5,353 nucleotides of DNA from Bacillota bacterium. Its GTDB lineage: Bacteria > Bacillota > Limnochordia > Limnochordales > ZCTH02-B6. Shown one piece after another: positions 5,211 through 5,353 of the stretch. Position numbers and translations under genes: made by a program. Numbering within the stretch: the stretch's first letter is position 1; each line of letters opens with the position of its first letter. The notes below the pieces were generated by a model, which made no database searches, was not told where the DNA came from, and saw only the letters and a program-made list of their open reading frames with translations. The stretch covers positions 1-5,353 of the forward strand of contig QGSR01000149.1 of assembly GCA_003387805.1 (NCBI GenBank). The letters run 5' to 3'.

Positions 5211-5353
5211 GCGGGGCCTCGCCGTGTCTCGCGGCGGCTGCCGGACCGGGCGTTCCCCCCCCGTCCCGGGGGGCCCCCGGCGGGTGTGGCCCCCCCGGCC
5301 GCCGCCGCCGCGCCCCGCCGCGCGCGCGGGGAGTGCCCGCGCTCCTCCCCCCA
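5211..5353. other. Extreme-GC, homopolymer-rich end of the window; no gene
   Basis: Nothing coding is recognisable. The stretch holds runs of eight C (5255-5262), six G (5268-5273), five C (5274-5278), seven C (5290-5296) and six C (5347-5352), a GCC repeat near 5298-5310 and an alternating CG run near 5316-5328. Composition and texture differ from the rest of the window, including its other spacers. It could be a real spacer, or low-quality sequence at a contig end. Confidence 0.5.

Noticed and set aside
1..5353. CRISPR array, insertion sequence or defence system
   Set aside because: No spaced repeats, transposase, terminal inverted repeats or defence-type domains were seen.

Overview
The window is a 5.35 kb piece of very GC-rich bacterial DNA, and every supported gene lies on the + strand. 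The closest overall match I can argue for is a high-GC, probably thermophilic member of the Bacillota (Symbiobacterium/Thermaerobacter/Limnochorda-like). This rests on the TrpXYZ-type ABC transporter, clear Shine-Dalgarno sites in front of GTG and TTG starts, and very cysteine-poor proteins. It is an inference from style; no marker gene is present.

Layout. Positions 1-88 end in the 3' half of a tRNA (variable loop, T arm, acceptor strand, encoded CCA), but the sequence upstream does not fold into a normal 5' half. This looks like a broken tRNA or an integration scar. A textbook intrinsic terminator follows (93-136), then a short GC-rich spacer with a hairpin. At 262-1587 lies the most unusual gene: one continuous reading frame joining a COG0212/MTHFSD-type 5-formyltetrahydrofolate cyclo-ligase-like domain to a complete MUG-type mismatch-specific uracil/thymine DNA glycosylase.

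After an AT-richer regulatory-looking spacer comes an Lrp/AsnC regulator (1722-2198). A structured leader then precedes a three-gene ABC importer of the TrpX/TrpY/TrpZ type: substrate-binding protein (2316-3281), permease (3347-4381) and ATPase (4381-5181). Permease and ATPase overlap by one base (TGATG). The binding protein is separated from the permease by 56 bases containing a 9-bp GC tandem repeat. A GC hairpin follows the ATPase, and the last ~140 bases are extreme-GC, homopolymer-rich and without a gene.

How it fits together. The Lrp-type regulator probably senses an amino acid or related small molecule and is well placed to control itself and the downstream importer. The importer's substrate cannot be read from the sequence; an amino acid, possibly aromatic, is the family-based guess. 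The folate-like/DNA-glycosylase fusion appears to be a separate unit. It suggests a link between one-carbon (or thiamin-related) metabolism and removal of uracil or mispaired thymine from DNA.
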